Assembly: GCF_023028225.1 (NCBI RefSeq)
Contig: NZ_CP095482.1
Coordinates: 2,542,001 to 2,606,000, forward strand
Length of the DNA stretch: 64,000 nucleotides
Source of the DNA: Halorientalis litorea
Lineage (GTDB): Archaea > Halobacteriota > Halobacteria > Halobacteriales > Haloarculaceae
Direction: 5' to 3'
The notes beneath the pieces are model-generated. The model was not told the origin of the DNA, ran no database searches, and saw only the letters and a program-made list of their open reading frames with translations. Within the stretch, counting starts at the first letter, position 1, and the number at the start of each line of letters is the position of its first letter. The position numbers and the translations under genes are program-made. Positions 1-8,964 of the stretch are shown here, in pieces.

Positions 1-1
1 C

Positions 2-823
2 AAGGAGACGTACCTCCCGCCGCTCGTCGAGGGCGAGGCGTTCATCGCGACGGCCATCTCCGAACCCGAGTCCGGGTCCGACGTGTTCTCGATGGAGACC
101 ACCGTCCGCGAGGAGGGGGCCGAGTTGCGTCTGAACGGCCAGAAGACGTGGGTGAGCGACGTGCCCGACAGCGAGGGCGTCGTCGTCTGGGTCCTGTTCG
201 AGGAGGGTATCGGGAGCGTCATCGTCGACTTGGACGCCGAGGGTGTCGAAATCGGCGAACACTTCACGAACATGGCCGGGCACACGCAGACCCAACTGTT
301 CTTCGAGGACGTGGTGGTCCCCGACGAGAACGTCCTCGTCCGCGGTGACGCGGCGAACCAGTTCGAGTCGTTGAACTGGGAGCGGTTGGGTAACTCGGCG
401 ATGATAAACGGGTTCATGGGCTTCGCCGTCGAACGCGCCTTCGAGTACGCACAGGACCGCCAGCAGTTCGACCAGTCCATCCTCGAGTTCCAGGGCATCG
501 AGTGGAAGTTCGCGGACATGGTGAAACACCTGCAAGCGTCGCGGTCGCTCGCGCTGTCGGCGGGGCGGAACGCGGCCGAACGCGGTGACCGCCCCGACCG
601 ACTGGAGAGTTCGCTGGCGACGCTGTACGCCTCCGAGTTCGCCGAACACGTCGTGAGCGAGGCACTCCAGATTCACGGCGCGAACGGCTACCAGCAGGGC
701 CACCCCTTGGAGTACCTCTATCGGTTCGTCCGTGGCTTCCGCATCGGTGCGGGGACCGACGAGATACAGAAAAACCAGATAGCGGCGACGCTGAAACGGG
801 AGGGCGTGCCGAAAATAGAGTGA
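2..823 (+). CDS. Acyl-CoA dehydrogenase, C-terminal part (5' end outside window)
   Basis: The reading frame is open from base 2 with no start in view, so the N-terminus lies upstream; 273 residues are visible. The segment ISEPESGSD is the flavin-side signature of acyl-CoA dehydrogenases, followed by the beta-barrel and the C-terminal helical bundle. The ending IGAGTDEIQKNQIAA is the usual FAD/ETF-side C-terminal motif, but the IxEGT glutamate used as catalytic base by medium-chain enzymes is alanine here, as in subfamilies that place the base elsewhere. It would catalyse alpha,beta-dehydrogenation of an acyl-CoA and pass electrons to ETF. The neighbouring enoyl-CoA hydratase and methylmalonyl-CoA mutase fit fatty-acid or branched-chain catabolism. 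The substrate cannot be told. Confidence 0.93.
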   Translation, partial: KETYLPPLVEGEAFIATAISEPESGSDVFSMETTVREEGAELRLNGQKTWVSDVPDSEGVVVWVLFEEGIGSVIVDLDAEGVEIGEHFTNMAGHTQTQLFFEDVVVPDENVLVRGDAANQFESLNWERLGNSAMINGFMGFAVERAFEYAQDRQQFDQSILEFQGIEWKFADMVKHLQASRSLALSAGRNAAERGDRPDRLESSLATLYASEFAEHVVSEALQIHGANGYQQGHPLEYLYRFVRGFRIGAGTDEIQKNQIAATLKREGVPKIE

Positions 824-844
824 CCGGCGACGAGTGCGAGCGGG

Positions 845-1828
845 TCAGTACGCCTCGGGTGCGGCGGCCGCGAACGACCGCTCGATGGCGTCGTCGTCCA
901 GACTGGACGGGAACGAGACCAACGGCGTGTCCACTGCCGGGGTGTCTTCGAGTTCGCCGAGTTTCTGTCGCACGTCGTCGGTCGTTCCCGAACAGCCCAA
1001 GTCGTCGACCATCTCCGGGGTGACGTGGCCGCGGGCCGCGTCCCTGTCGCCGGACCGCCACGCGTCGGCGATACGCTCGGCGTGGTCTGGGTAGCCCGTC
1101 GCCACCGCGTTCTTGTACCCGTCGGCCGACCCGGCGAAGTACGCTATCGCGCCGCGAACGGCGTCGCGAGCCGCATCCGGGTCGTCGTCGTTCGCGGCGA
1201 CGTGTGCCCACGGCGCGACGGCGATGTCGTCGGGGTCACGGTCACGCTCCCGGGCGTGGTCGGCGACGTACTCGAACGCGCCGTCGAGTTCCGAGTACGG
1301 GACCATGTTCGGGAGCCACCCGTCACACAGCCGCGCGGTGACACGGCGGTTCGCCGGGCCGAGCGCGGCGTTGTACACCGGCACGTCCGCCGACAACCCC
1401 GGGAAGTCGGCCGTGTCGAACACCTCCCCATCGTAGTCCACAGAGTCGGTGTCGCTCGTGAACAACTGCACGAGTTCGACCGCCTCGTGTGTCCGCCGAA
1501 TGGGCCGTTCGAAGGTCATTCCGTGCAGGTCCTCGATGGCCTTCGGCGTGCTGACCCCGACGCCGAGGACGAACCGTCCGTCGGAGAGACGGTCCAGCGA
1601 GTTCGCGCCCATCGCCAGCACCGCCGGAGAGCGCGAAAAGACGTTGACGATGCCCGTCCCGATAGTTACGCCGTCAGTCCGCTCGGCTACTGCCGCCAGT
1701 TCCGCGAAGGAGTTCTCGCCCCACAGTTCGCCCTGCCAGACCGAACTGTAGCCACGCGCCTCCGCTCGGACGCCGAACTCCGCTTGGCCAGTCTCCGCCG
1801 TCTCCGGCAGGAGTATCCCGACTGTCAT
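845..1828 (-). CDS. LLM-class F420/flavin-dependent oxidoreductase
   Basis: This 327-residue protein has the luciferase-like monooxygenase TIM barrel: an N-terminal beta strand (VGILLPETAETGQAEFGVRA), a central segment LGVGVSTPKAIEDLHG, and the family's usual length. The closest families are the archaeal 5,10-methylenetetrahydromethanopterin reductase-like proteins that use F420 or FMN. The C-terminal part is acidic with typical haloarchaeal codon use. It converges with the acyl-CoA dehydrogenase end and lies downstream of an AT-rich intergenic block that must hold its promoter (TATA-like stretch near 1857-1863, minus strand). Because haloarchaea lack methanogenesis, the substrate is unknown; the annotation as a reductase is by family only. 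Confidence 0.85.
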   Translation of the reverse strand: MTVGILLPETAETGQAEFGVRAEARGYSSVWQGELWGENSFAELAAVAERTDGVTIGTGIVNVFSRSPAVLAMGANSLDRLSDGRFVLGVGVSTPKAIEDLHGMTFERPIRRTHEAVELVQLFTSDTDSVDYDGEVFDTADFPGLSADVPVYNAALGPANRRVTARLCDGWLPNMVPYSELDGAFEYVADHARERDRDPDDIAVAPWAHVAANDDDPDAARDAVRGAIAYFAGSADGYKNAVATGYPDHAERIADAWRSGDRDAARGHVTPEMVDDLGCSGTTDDVRQKLGELEDTPAVDTPLVSFPSSLDDDAIERSFAAAAPEAY

Positions 1829-2110
1829 CGCTCCGAAATACTGGGGTGGCCATCGACATAAATCACGGGCCCGACATTCGGTCCGGATTCAAACGGACCT
1901 GTCCGAATAAATATAATAATAAAGGTGAATAGCACATAATATAAAAAATATAATATATTAGAATATAATTTCCTTTGTGTAAAACAAACTTCCGAGCCAC
2001 TTTAAAGCAATTTTGAACGGAGAAAATAATGAAACAAATTAAGACAGTTGTGAAGTGATATATAGGTGTATATTTTTGAAACCATATATTTGTGCTATTT
2101 CCTACGTGTA
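1829..2110. other. AT-rich intergenic block
   Basis: No gene is seen in these 282 bases. From about 1905 to 2110 the sequence is dominated by A and T (runs such as aaatataataataaa), in sharp contrast to the GC-rich genes on both sides. A 6-bp inverted repeat (GGTCCG/CGGACC, 1880-1899) lies at its left edge, upstream of the flavin oxidoreductase start. The block would hold the 3' end of the enoyl-CoA hydratase transcript and the promoter of the oxidoreductase. Confidence 0.7.
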
Positions 2111-2875
2111 TTAAAATAGGTCGTCGATTCGGTCGGCAACGTCGCCGTCCTCCCACGCGGTGCGCATCGCGTCCGTCTCGTGTTCCTTGACTGCCGCAGG
2201 GTCAGAGAGCGCGCTTGCCAACTCCTCTTTGACCAGTGCCATCGCGAGACCGCTGTTGTCGAGGAGTGTGGCGAGTAACTCTCTCGCCGTCTCGTCGAGA
2301 GGTTCGTCGCCGGCGACGGTGGTGACGAACCCCGCCTCGGCGGCTTCCTCGGCGTCGACAGCCGCCCCGGTGAGGAGCCACTCTCGGGCCCGCTTCTCGC
2401 CGACGATGCCGGGGAGGAGCGCGGGCGTGTAGGCACCGGCAGGCATCCCCAGTTTGACCTCCGGAAGCGAGAACGCGGCCTCGGGCGTCGCGACGACGAA
2501 ATCGGCGGCCATGCAGACGAAAAAGCCGGTTCCGAATGCCTTCCCTCGGACCGCTGCGACGACGGGGAACGGCGCGTCGCGGATGGCCGTGACGAGGTCG
2601 TGGACGCTCCCGCTCTCGGTCGGGTCGAGGAACTCCTCGCGGGTCGCGCTCTCGACGTCCATCCCGACACAGAAGTTCTCGCCCGTGCCCGTGATTTCGA
2701 CCGCGTCGGCGTCGCTCCGGTCGACCTGTTCGAACAGGTCGGTGAGCGTCCCCACCGACGAGAACGGGAGGGCGTTCAGTTTCTCCGGGCGGTCGAGGCG
2801 GACCTGCAGGACGGTTCCAGCCTGTCGCTCGTCCGACTCTACGGTCACGTATTGGTCGGTGGGCCACGTCGTCAT
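2111..2875 (-). CDS. Enoyl-CoA hydratase/isomerase family protein
   Basis: A 254-residue crotonase-fold protein, the normal length for the family. The oxyanion-hole region reads ENFCVGMDVES, followed by the second glycine-rich segment GKAFGTGFFVCMAADFVVAT and LPEVKLGMPAGAYTPALL. I chose the internal ATG at 2875 (MTTWPTDQY) because the longer frame up to 3070 would overlap the promoter of the divergent mutase gene and adds sequence unlike crotonases. The classic hydratase glutamate pair is not obvious: the second position is in a KLGMPAG context, so an isomerase or other crotonase activity is possible. It sits divergent to methylmalonyl-CoA mutase, suggesting a role in acyl-CoA breakdown. Confidence 0.88.
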   Translation of the reverse strand: MTTWPTDQYVTVESDERQAGTVLQVRLDRPEKLNALPFSSVGTLTDLFEQVDRSDADAVEITGTGENFCVGMDVESATREEFLDPTESGSVHDLVTAIRDAPFPVVAAVRGKAFGTGFFVCMAADFVVATPEAAFSLPEVKLGMPAGAYTPALLPGIVGEKRAREWLLTGAAVDAEEAAEAGFVTTVAGDEPLDETARELLATLLDNSGLAMALVKEELASALSDPAAVKEHETDAMRTAWEDGDVADRIDDLF

Positions 2876-3010
2876 GGAGACGACGACACGGCCCGCGAGG
2901 ATGTACTTTCCCCCACTCGGGGGACAGACCGGAAACCAGATTCGGACCACGCCGTCGACTATCGCCGTCGGGGGTACTTCCTTTGTGAGTGGAATCTCGG
3001 ACGGCGGAAG

Positions 3011-3016
3011 AATTAA
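3011..3016 (+). promoter_or_regulatory. TATA-like element of the mutase gene
   Basis: AATTAA centred about 28 bases before the ATG at 3042. The short spacing implies a leaderless transcript, as is common in haloarchaea, and it decides the start at 3042 over upstream in-frame codons. Confidence 0.5.
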
Positions 3017-3041
3017 GCCGTTTTCGGCGATTTTTACGGCC

Positions 3042-4742
3042 ATGTACGACGAGGACGACCTCGCGGCCATCCGCGACGCCCGCGAGGAGTGGGAGGCCGA
3101 GACGCTGGACCCGGTGCTCGACGCCTACGGGGAGCGCAAGGACCGCTTCGCCACTGTCTCGAACCAGACGGTGGACCGCCTCTACACCCCCGAGGACGTT
3201 GCCGATTTGGACTACGAGTCCGACCTCGGCTTTCCCGGGGAGGAACCGTTCACGCGCGGCGTCTACCCGACGATGTATCGCGGCCGGACGTGGACGATGC
3301 GGCAGTTCGCCGGGTTCGGAACCGCCACGGAGACCAACGAGCGGTTCCACTACCTCATCGAGGAGGGACAGACCGGCCTCTCGACGGCCTTCGACATGCC
3401 CTCGCTGATGGGACTGGACAGCGACGACCCGATGAGCGACGGCGAAGTCGGGCGGGAGGGCGTCGCCGTCGACACGCTCCGGGACATGGAAATCCTCTTC
3501 GAGGGTATCGACCTCTCGGAGGTGTCCACTTCCTTCACTATCAATCCCAGCGCGCCGGTCATCTACGCGATGTACGTCGCGCTCGCCGACCAGCGCGGCG
3601 TCCCCCGTGAGGAGTTGCGTGGGACCCTCCAGAACGACATGCTCAAGGAGTTCATCGCACAGAAGGAGTGGGTCGTCCCGCCGGAACCCTCGCTGTCGGT
3701 GGTCACCGACGTCATCGAGTACGCCGTCGCGGAGACACCCAAGATAAGCCCCGTCTCCATTTCCGGATACCACATCCGCGAGGCCGGGTCGACTGCGGTG
3801 CAAGAACTCGCCTTCACCCTCGCCGACGGGTTCGCCTACGTCGAGGACTGTCTCGACAGGGGGCTGGACGTGGACGAATTCGCCCCGCAACTGTCCTTCT
3901 TCTTCAACTCGCACAACGCCATCTTCGAGGAGATAGCCAAGTTCCGCGCCGGACGGCGCGTCTACGCCCGCCTGATGGACGAGTGGTACGGTGCCGAGGC
4001 CGACGCCTCGAAACAGATGAAGTTCCACACCCAGACGGCGGGCCAGTCGCTGACGGCCCAGCAACCGCTGACCAACATCGTGCGCGTCACGGTCCAAGCA
4101 CTCGCGGGCGTACTCGGCGGCACGCAGAGCCTCCACACCAACAGTTTCGACGAGGCACTCGCGCTCCCGGGTGAAGACGCCGTGCGCGTCGCCCTGCGGA
4201 CCCAGCAGATACTCGCCGAGGAGTCCGGTACGGCCGACATCGTGGACCCGATGGGCGGTTCCTTCGCCATCGAGGCCATGACCGACGAGGCCGAAGCCGA
4301 GACGATGGCCTACCTCGAAGAGATACGCGAGATGGGCGACGGGTCGATGCGTGACGGTGTCCTCGCGGGCATCGAGAACGGCTACTTCCACCGCGAGATA
4401 CAGGACGCCGCCTACGAGTATCAGGAGCGCGTCGACGCGGGCGAGGAAGTCGTCGTCGGCGTCAACCAGTACACCATCGAGGAAGACACGTCGGTCGACA
4501 TCCTGCAGGTCGACGAGGAGGTACAGGAACGCCAGCGACAGCGACTGGCCGACGTGAAGACCGACCGCGACGACGACGCCGTCGCGGCGGCACTGGACGC
4601 GGTCCGTGGAGCAATCGAGACCGACGAGAACGTCATGCCGGCCATCGTCGACGCGGTGAAGGCCTACGCCACGATGGGCGAGATTATGGGCGTCTTCGAG
4701 GACCACTACGGTGCGTATCAGGAGACGCTCGGCCTCGCCTGA
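3042..4742 (+). CDS. mcmA1: Methylmalonyl-CoA mutase, large (catalytic) subunit
   Basis: 566 residues forming the substrate-binding TIM barrel of methylmalonyl-CoA mutase: FTRGVYPTMYRGRTWTMRQF near residue 65, then GLSTAFDMPSLMGLDSD, ISGYHIREAGSTAVQELAF and LTAQQPLTNIVRVTVQALA. The protein stops after the barrel; the B12-binding domain with DxHxxG is absent and would be the separate small subunit usual in archaea, which is not in this window. The enzyme interconverts (R)-methylmalonyl-CoA and succinyl-CoA in propionate and odd-chain or branched acyl-CoA catabolism. It is followed after 81 bases by acetyl-CoA synthetase. The open frame extends upstream to 2454 but overlaps the divergent crotonase gene, so the ATG next to the TATA-like element was chosen. 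Confidence 0.95.
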   Translation: MYDEDDLAAIRDAREEWEAETLDPVLDAYGERKDRFATVSNQTVDRLYTPEDVADLDYESDLGFPGEEPFTRGVYPTMYRGRTWTMRQFAGFGTATETNERFHYLIEEGQTGLSTAFDMPSLMGLDSDDPMSDGEVGREGVAVDTLRDMEILFEGIDLSEVSTSFTINPSAPVIYAMYVALADQRGVPREELRGTLQNDMLKEFIAQKEWVVPPEPSLSVVTDVIEYAVAETPKISPVSISGYHIREAGSTAVQELAFTLADGFAYVEDCLDRGLDVDEFAPQLSFFFNSHNAIFEEIAKFRAGRRVYARLMDEWYGAEADASKQMKFHTQTAGQSLTAQQPLTNIVRVTVQALAGVLGGTQSLHTNSFDEALALPGEDAVRVALRTQQILAEESGTADIVDPMGGSFAIEAMTDEAEAETMAYLEEIREMGDGSMRDGVLAGIENGYFHREIQDAAYEYQERVDAGEEVVVGVNQYTIEEDTSVDILQVDEEVQERQRQRLADVKTDRDDDAVAAALDAVRGAIETDENVMPAIVDAVKAYATMGEIMGVFEDHYGAYQETLGLA

Positions 4743-4780
4743 CGGTCCACCGCAGTCGTCCGATTTTGGTCGGGGGTAGA

Positions 4781-4819
4781 ATTATACGACCGGCAGCACC
4801 AACAAATCGAGAGAAGGAG
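4781..4819 (+). promoter_or_regulatory. Promoter (4781-4786) and Shine-Dalgarno (4815-4819) of acs
   Basis: ATTATA at 4781-4786 lies 38 bases before the acs ATG, and AGGAGA sits a few bases before it. This is one of the few genes here with a short leader and a good ribosome binding site rather than a leaderless arrangement. Confidence 0.45.
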
Positions 4820-4823
4820 ACAC

Positions 4824-6833
4824 ATGTCAGACGAGAACATCACAGAGGACGTGGCACTGGAGTCACGCCTGACCGAACAGGAGTACTTCCGCCCGCCGAC
4901 CGACTTCGTGGGGCAGGCGAACGTCTCGGACCCGGGGATATACGACCGCTTCGACGAGAACTATCCCGAGGCCTTCGAGGAGTACGCGGAACTGTTCGAC
5001 TGGGACGAACACTGGGACGAGGTGCTGGACGACTCGAACCCGCCATTCTACGAGTGGTTCACCGGGGGCAAACTCAACGCCTCGTACAACTGTATCGACC
5101 GCCACTTGGACGAGCGGCCGAACCAAGCCGCGTTCATCTGGGAGGGGACCGACACCGACGAGCGCGAGACGATTACGTATCGTGACCTCTACAACCGCGT
5201 CAACGCCGTCGCCGCCAGCCTCCGGGACGTGGGCGTACAGGAGGACGACGTGGTAACCTGTCACCTGCCGATGCTTCCGGCACTCCCGGTGACGATGCTC
5301 TCGTGTGCCCGCATCGGCGCGCCCCACTCCGAGGTGTTCGCCGGGTTCTCCGCCCAAGCCCTCGCCGACCGCATCGACGACGCCGGCTCGGACGTGGTCG
5401 TGACCTGTGACGGCTACTACCGCCGCGGCGACTTCCTCAACCACAAGGAGAAGTGCGACGAGGCACTCGAACTCGCGGACTCGGACGTGGAGACGGTCCT
5501 GCTGTGGACCCGCCACGACGAACTCCACCCCGAGGTCGAAATCAGCGACGACGACCCCTACGTGCTGGTCGACGACTTGCTGGCCGAGAACGACCGCGCT
5601 CGCGTGGACCCCGTGTCCCGGGACGCCGAGGACCCGCTGTTCCTGATGTACACCTCCGGGACGACGGGGAAACCGAAGGGCTGTCAGCACCGCACCGGCG
5701 GCTACCTCTCGTACGTGACCGCGACCGCGAAGTACGTGCTGGACATCAAGCCGGAGGACACGTACTGGTGTGCCGCCGACATCGGCTGGATTACCGGTCA
5801 CTCCTACATCGTCTACGGGCCGCTGGCACTCGGCACGACCAGCGTGATGTACGAGGACACGCCCGACCATCCGCACAAGGGCCGCATCTGGGACATGGCC
5901 GAACGCTACGACGTGGACATCTTCCACACCTCACCGACCGCCGTGCGGATGTTCATGAAGTGGGGTGCCGAGTACGTCGAAGACTACGACTTCGACTTCC
6001 GGCACATGACGACCGTGGGCGAACCGATTCAGCCGGAGGCGTGGCTCTGGTACTACAAGTACATCGGCGGTGAGGACGCCGTCATCGTGGACACGTGGTG
6101 GCAGACCGAAACCGGCGGGCACCTCATCACGAACCTCCCGGCACTCGAAGACATGAAACCCGGGAGCGCGGGGAAGGCCTGTCCGGGTATCCAGCCAGCA
6201 ATCGTGGACGACAACGGCGACGCGCTCGAAGAAGCCACCGGCCGCGCGGGCAACCTCGTCATCCAGAGGCCGTGGCCCGGTATGCTCCAGACCGTCTACG
6301 GCGACGACGAGCGGTTCATCGACGAGTACTGGCGTGAGTTCTCCGACGTGGATAGCGACGACGCCGAGGACTGGGTGTACAAGGCCGGCGACGGTGCGGT
6401 CCACGAACGGGACGGCTACTTCCGCATCCTCGGCCGTCTCGACGACGTGATGAACGTCGCCGGGCACCGACTGGGGACGATGGAACTGGAATCCGCCGTC
6501 GCGGAAGTCGAAGCCGTCGCGGAGGCCGCCGTCGCCGCCCGCGAGGATGCCGAGAAAGGCGAAGTGCCCGACGTGTACGCCGTCCTCCGCGAGGGAATCG
6601 AGGAGAGTCAGGCCGTCTACGACGACATCGTCGCCGCCGTCGAGGACGAAATCGGCAAGTTCGCCCGTCCGGCGAACGTCGTCTTCGTCGACGACCTACC
6701 AAAGACTCGGTCGGGGAAGATAATGCGTCGCCTGCTCGAGAACATCTCGAACGACGACGAACTCGGCGATACGACGACGCTCAGGGACCCGAGCGTCCCC
6801 GAAGATATCCGCGACCAAGTCCGCGGCGACTGA
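4824..6833 (+). CDS. acs: Acetyl-CoA synthetase (AMP-forming)
   Basis: 669 residues, the full family length. Visible signatures are the N-terminal acetyl-CoA synthetase region, the phosphate loop YTSGTTGKPKG near residue 275, the acetate-pocket segment WWQTETGGH near 430, the hinge ILGRLDDVMNVAGHR near 545 and the C-terminal lysine motif PKTRSGKIMRR near 630, whose SGK lysine is the adenylation residue and, in other organisms, an acetylation control point. It activates acetate (and possibly propionate) to acyl-CoA in the cytoplasm. Its place beside methylmalonyl-CoA mutase would fit propionate use, but sequence cannot separate acetate from propionate preference. Confidence 0.94.
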   Translation: MSDENITEDVALESRLTEQEYFRPPTDFVGQANVSDPGIYDRFDENYPEAFEEYAELFDWDEHWDEVLDDSNPPFYEWFTGGKLNASYNCIDRHLDERPNQAAFIWEGTDTDERETITYRDLYNRVNAVAASLRDVGVQEDDVVTCHLPMLPALPVTMLSCARIGAPHSEVFAGFSAQALADRIDDAGSDVVVTCDGYYRRGDFLNHKEKCDEALELADSDVETVLLWTRHDELHPEVEISDDDPYVLVDDLLAENDRARVDPVSRDAEDPLFLMYTSGTTGKPKGCQHRTGGYLSYVTATAKYVLDIKPEDTYWCAADIGWITGHSYIVYGPLALGTTSVMYEDTPDHPHKGRIWDMAERYDVDIFHTSPTAVRMFMKWGAEYVEDYDFDFRHMTTVGEPIQPEAWLWYYKYIGGEDAVIVDTWWQTETGGHLITNLPALEDMKPGSAGKACPGIQPAIVDDNGDALEEATGRAGNLVIQRPWPGMLQTVYGDDERFIDEYWREFSDVDSDDAEDWVYKAGDGAVHERDGYFRILGRLDDVMNVAGHRLGTMELESAVAEVEAVAEAAVAAREDAEKGEVPDVYAVLREGIEESQAVYDDIVAAVEDEIGKFARPANVVFVDDLPKTRSGKIMRRLLENISNDDELGDTTTLRDPSVPEDIRDQVRGD

Positions 6834-6875
6834 CCACCCCGCCGCCCGTTCGTGTTCCGGAGACGGAATGAACGG

Positions 6876-6883
6876 ATTTTATG
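6876..6883 (+). promoter_or_regulatory. TATA-like element of the acyl-CoA ligase gene
   Basis: ATTTTATG lies about 28 bases before the ATG at 6908. It overlaps the in-frame ATG at 6881, which argues that the true start is 6908 and the transcript is leaderless. Confidence 0.45.
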
Positions 6884-6907
6884 TTTCTTCCTGTTCATCA
6901 GCCCCGC

Positions 6908-8521
6908 ATGGAGAAGCCACTGCTCGTTACCGATTTTCTCGACCGTGCCCGGAAACACTACGGCGACCGGGAGGCGGTGGTCGCGACCACTGGCGAGCGA
7001 TACACCTACGACGAACTGGGTGCCCGTGCCGACGGGTTCTCGGCGACGCTACAGGCACGCGGCATCGAGAAGGGTGACCGCGTCGCGGTACTCGACCCGA
7101 ACACCCACTACCACCTCGCGGCGGCGTACGGGTCCATGCAGATCGGTGCGGTCCACACGCCGCTGAACTACCGGCTGACGCCCGACGACTTCGCGTACAT
7201 CCTCGAGGACGCGGGTGTCGACGCCGTCTACGCCGACCACGAGTACGCGGCCCGAATCGAGGCCGTCCGCGACGAGGTGCCGACGGACATCTTCGTCACG
7301 AACGACGCCGAGGCAGTCGACGGCGACTGGGAACCGTTCGAGGCGTTCATCGACGAGGCCGGCACCGACTACGACCGGCCGGCGATGGACGAGAGCGACG
7401 ACATCACGATAAACTACACCTCCGGGACGACGGGCGACCCGAAGGGCGTCGTCCGAACGCACAGGACCGAGACGATTCACGCGTACCTCGTGACCGTCCA
7501 CCAGGACATCACGGACGACGACGTGTACCTCTGGACGCTCCCGATGTTCCACGTCAACGGCTGGGGTCACATCTTCGCAGTGAGCGGGATGGGCGCGAAA
7601 CACGTCTGCACGCGCGGGGTCGACGCCGAGTGGATATTCGACACCGTCACCGAGGAGAACGTCTCCTACATGTGCGGCGCGCCGACGGTGCTGAACATGC
7701 TCAAAGACTATTACGAGAGCAACGACGGCGTCACGACGACCGGAGACCGCGACGTTCGAATCGCCACCGCGGGGAGCGCGCCGCCGGAGGCCGTCATCCG
7801 AACCGTCGAGGACCAGTTCGGCTGGTACCTCAAACACGTCTACGGTGCAACCGAAACCGGCCCGCTCGTCACTACCTCCGACGCCCGGCGACTCTTCGCG
7901 GACGACGACGATTCACGGTTCAAAGTCAAGAAGCGACAGGGACTGGGCTACCTCGGGACGGACGTTCGGGTCGTCGACGAGGACGGCGACGACGTGCCAC
8001 ACGACGACGCGACAATCGGCGAAGTGGTCGTGGCCGGGAACCAAGTGATGGACCGCTACTGGAACAAGCCCGACGCCACCGAGGAGGCATTCACCGACCG
8101 CATCGAGGGGTACTACCACATGGGTGACCTCGCGACGGTCGACGAGAACGGCATGATTGCCATTCAGGACCGCAAGAAGGACATCATCATCTCGGGCGGC
8201 GAGAACATCTCCAGCATCGAACTGGAGGACACCCTGTTCGAACACGACGCCGTGAAGAGCGTCGCCGTCATCCCGTCGCCGAGCGAGCAGTGGGGCGAGA
8301 CGCCGAAGGCTTTCGTCGTCCCCGACGGTGACCCGTCGGACCCGCCGGTCACCACCGACGAACTCAAACAGTTCTGTGAGGACCGGTTGGCCAGCTACAA
8401 AATCGTCCGCCGGTTCGAGTTCGTCCCCGAGTTGCCCACGACATCGACCGGGAAGATTCAGAAGTACGAACTCCGCGAACAGGAGTGGGAGGACGAGGAC
8501 CGGATGGTGGGCGAGGGGTAG
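6908..8521 (+). CDS. AMP-dependent acyl-CoA synthetase/ligase
   Basis: 537 residues of the ANL (adenylate-forming) superfamily. It shows the phosphate loop YTSGTTGDPKGV, the adenine-binding YGATETGP, the hinge aspartate/lysine stretch DRKKDIIISGGENISSIE and the C-terminal TSTGKIQKYELR. The ordering and length match medium/long-chain fatty acyl-CoA ligases of the AlkK/FadD-like group rather than acetyl-CoA synthetase. Start 6908 (MEKPLLVTDFLDRA) is preferred over 6881 because a TATA-like element overlaps the latter. It follows acs after about 70 bases and would feed acyl-CoA into beta-oxidation; chain-length preference is not visible. Confidence 0.9.
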   Translation: MEKPLLVTDFLDRARKHYGDREAVVATTGERYTYDELGARADGFSATLQARGIEKGDRVAVLDPNTHYHLAAAYGSMQIGAVHTPLNYRLTPDDFAYILEDAGVDAVYADHEYAARIEAVRDEVPTDIFVTNDAEAVDGDWEPFEAFIDEAGTDYDRPAMDESDDITINYTSGTTGDPKGVVRTHRTETIHAYLVTVHQDITDDDVYLWTLPMFHVNGWGHIFAVSGMGAKHVCTRGVDAEWIFDTVTEENVSYMCGAPTVLNMLKDYYESNDGVTTTGDRDVRIATAGSAPPEAVIRTVEDQFGWYLKHVYGATETGPLVTTSDARRLFADDDDSRFKVKKRQGLGYLGTDVRVVDEDGDDVPHDDATIGEVVVAGNQVMDRYWNKPDATEEAFTDRIEGYYHMGDLATVDENGMIAIQDRKKDIIISGGENISSIELEDTLFEHDAVKSVAVIPSPSEQWGETPKAFVVPDGDPSDPPVTTDELKQFCEDRLASYKIVRRFEFVPELPTTSTGKIQKYELREQEWEDEDRMVGEG

Positions 8522-8782
8522 CTACTCGACGCTCGCGTCGTCGTACCGCCGTGAGACGTAGACGACGAGCCACAGAAAAAAGCCGAGGCCGACGGCCACG
8601 GTCACCATTCCGTAGAGTGCGACGCCGAGTGGCGTCGGCGGCAGTTGGATGACCCCGAACAGTTGCGGGTCGAGGCCCCGTGGCCGCGCGGACCCGAGGA
8701 TGAAGCCCATGACGCCAGCAATCGCGATGACGGCGGCGTACACGAACAGCACGACGCGACTTCCGCGACGGTTCTCGACCAT
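8522..8782 (-). CDS. Small two-helix membrane protein
   Basis: 86 residues with a short basic N-terminus, a first hydrophobic helix (VVLFVYAAVIAIAGVMGFIL), a polar loop with proline-rich LPPTPLG and a second helix (VALYGMVTVAVGLGFFLWLV) ending in a charged tail. Such proteins are found near haloarchaeal respiratory clusters and halocyanins, and the next leftward gene is a halocyanin. No catalytic motif is present. The stop codon directly abuts the end of the convergent acyl-CoA ligase gene. Function is unknown; a role as an accessory of copper or respiratory proteins is a guess from context. Confidence 0.7.
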   Translation of the reverse strand: MVENRRGSRVVLFVYAAVIAIAGVMGFILGSARPRGLDPQLFGVIQLPPTPLGVALYGMVTVAVGLGFFLWLVVYVSRRYDDASVE

Positions 8783-8836
8783 TGCCGTCGCTTGGAGACG
8801 AAGGAGATTAGCCTTTTCACTTCGTAGTCCTCGTAA

Positions 8837-8923
8837 TGACCGAGAAAGACCTGCTCTTCCTCGTGCTGGCGGGCATCGCCGCGATGATGTTCCTCACCGG
8901 GTTCGTGCTCGTCGTCAACTGAC
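8837..8923 (+). CDS. 28-residue single-helix membrane peptide
   Basis: A small frame between two minus-strand genes: ATG ACC GAG AAA GAC, followed by about 20 hydrophobic residues (LLFLVLAGIAAMMFLTGFVL) and a stop. Charged N-terminus then one membrane helix is the pattern of genuine small membrane proteins. It lies 54 bases from, and divergent to, the two-helix protein and converges with the halocyanin, so it occupies its own transcription unit. It is too short to identify. Conservation in relatives would settle whether it is real. Confidence 0.45.
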
Positions 8924-8964
8924 CGCGAAGACGCGCGAAAACGAAAAAAGCGCGGGACGCCGCC

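Noticed and set aside
2202..4706. Very long minus-strand frame of 834 codons opposite the mutase gene
   Set aside because: It is the antisense of a clearly identified enzyme; GC-rich haloarchaeal genes leave such open shadow frames, and its sequence matches no fold.
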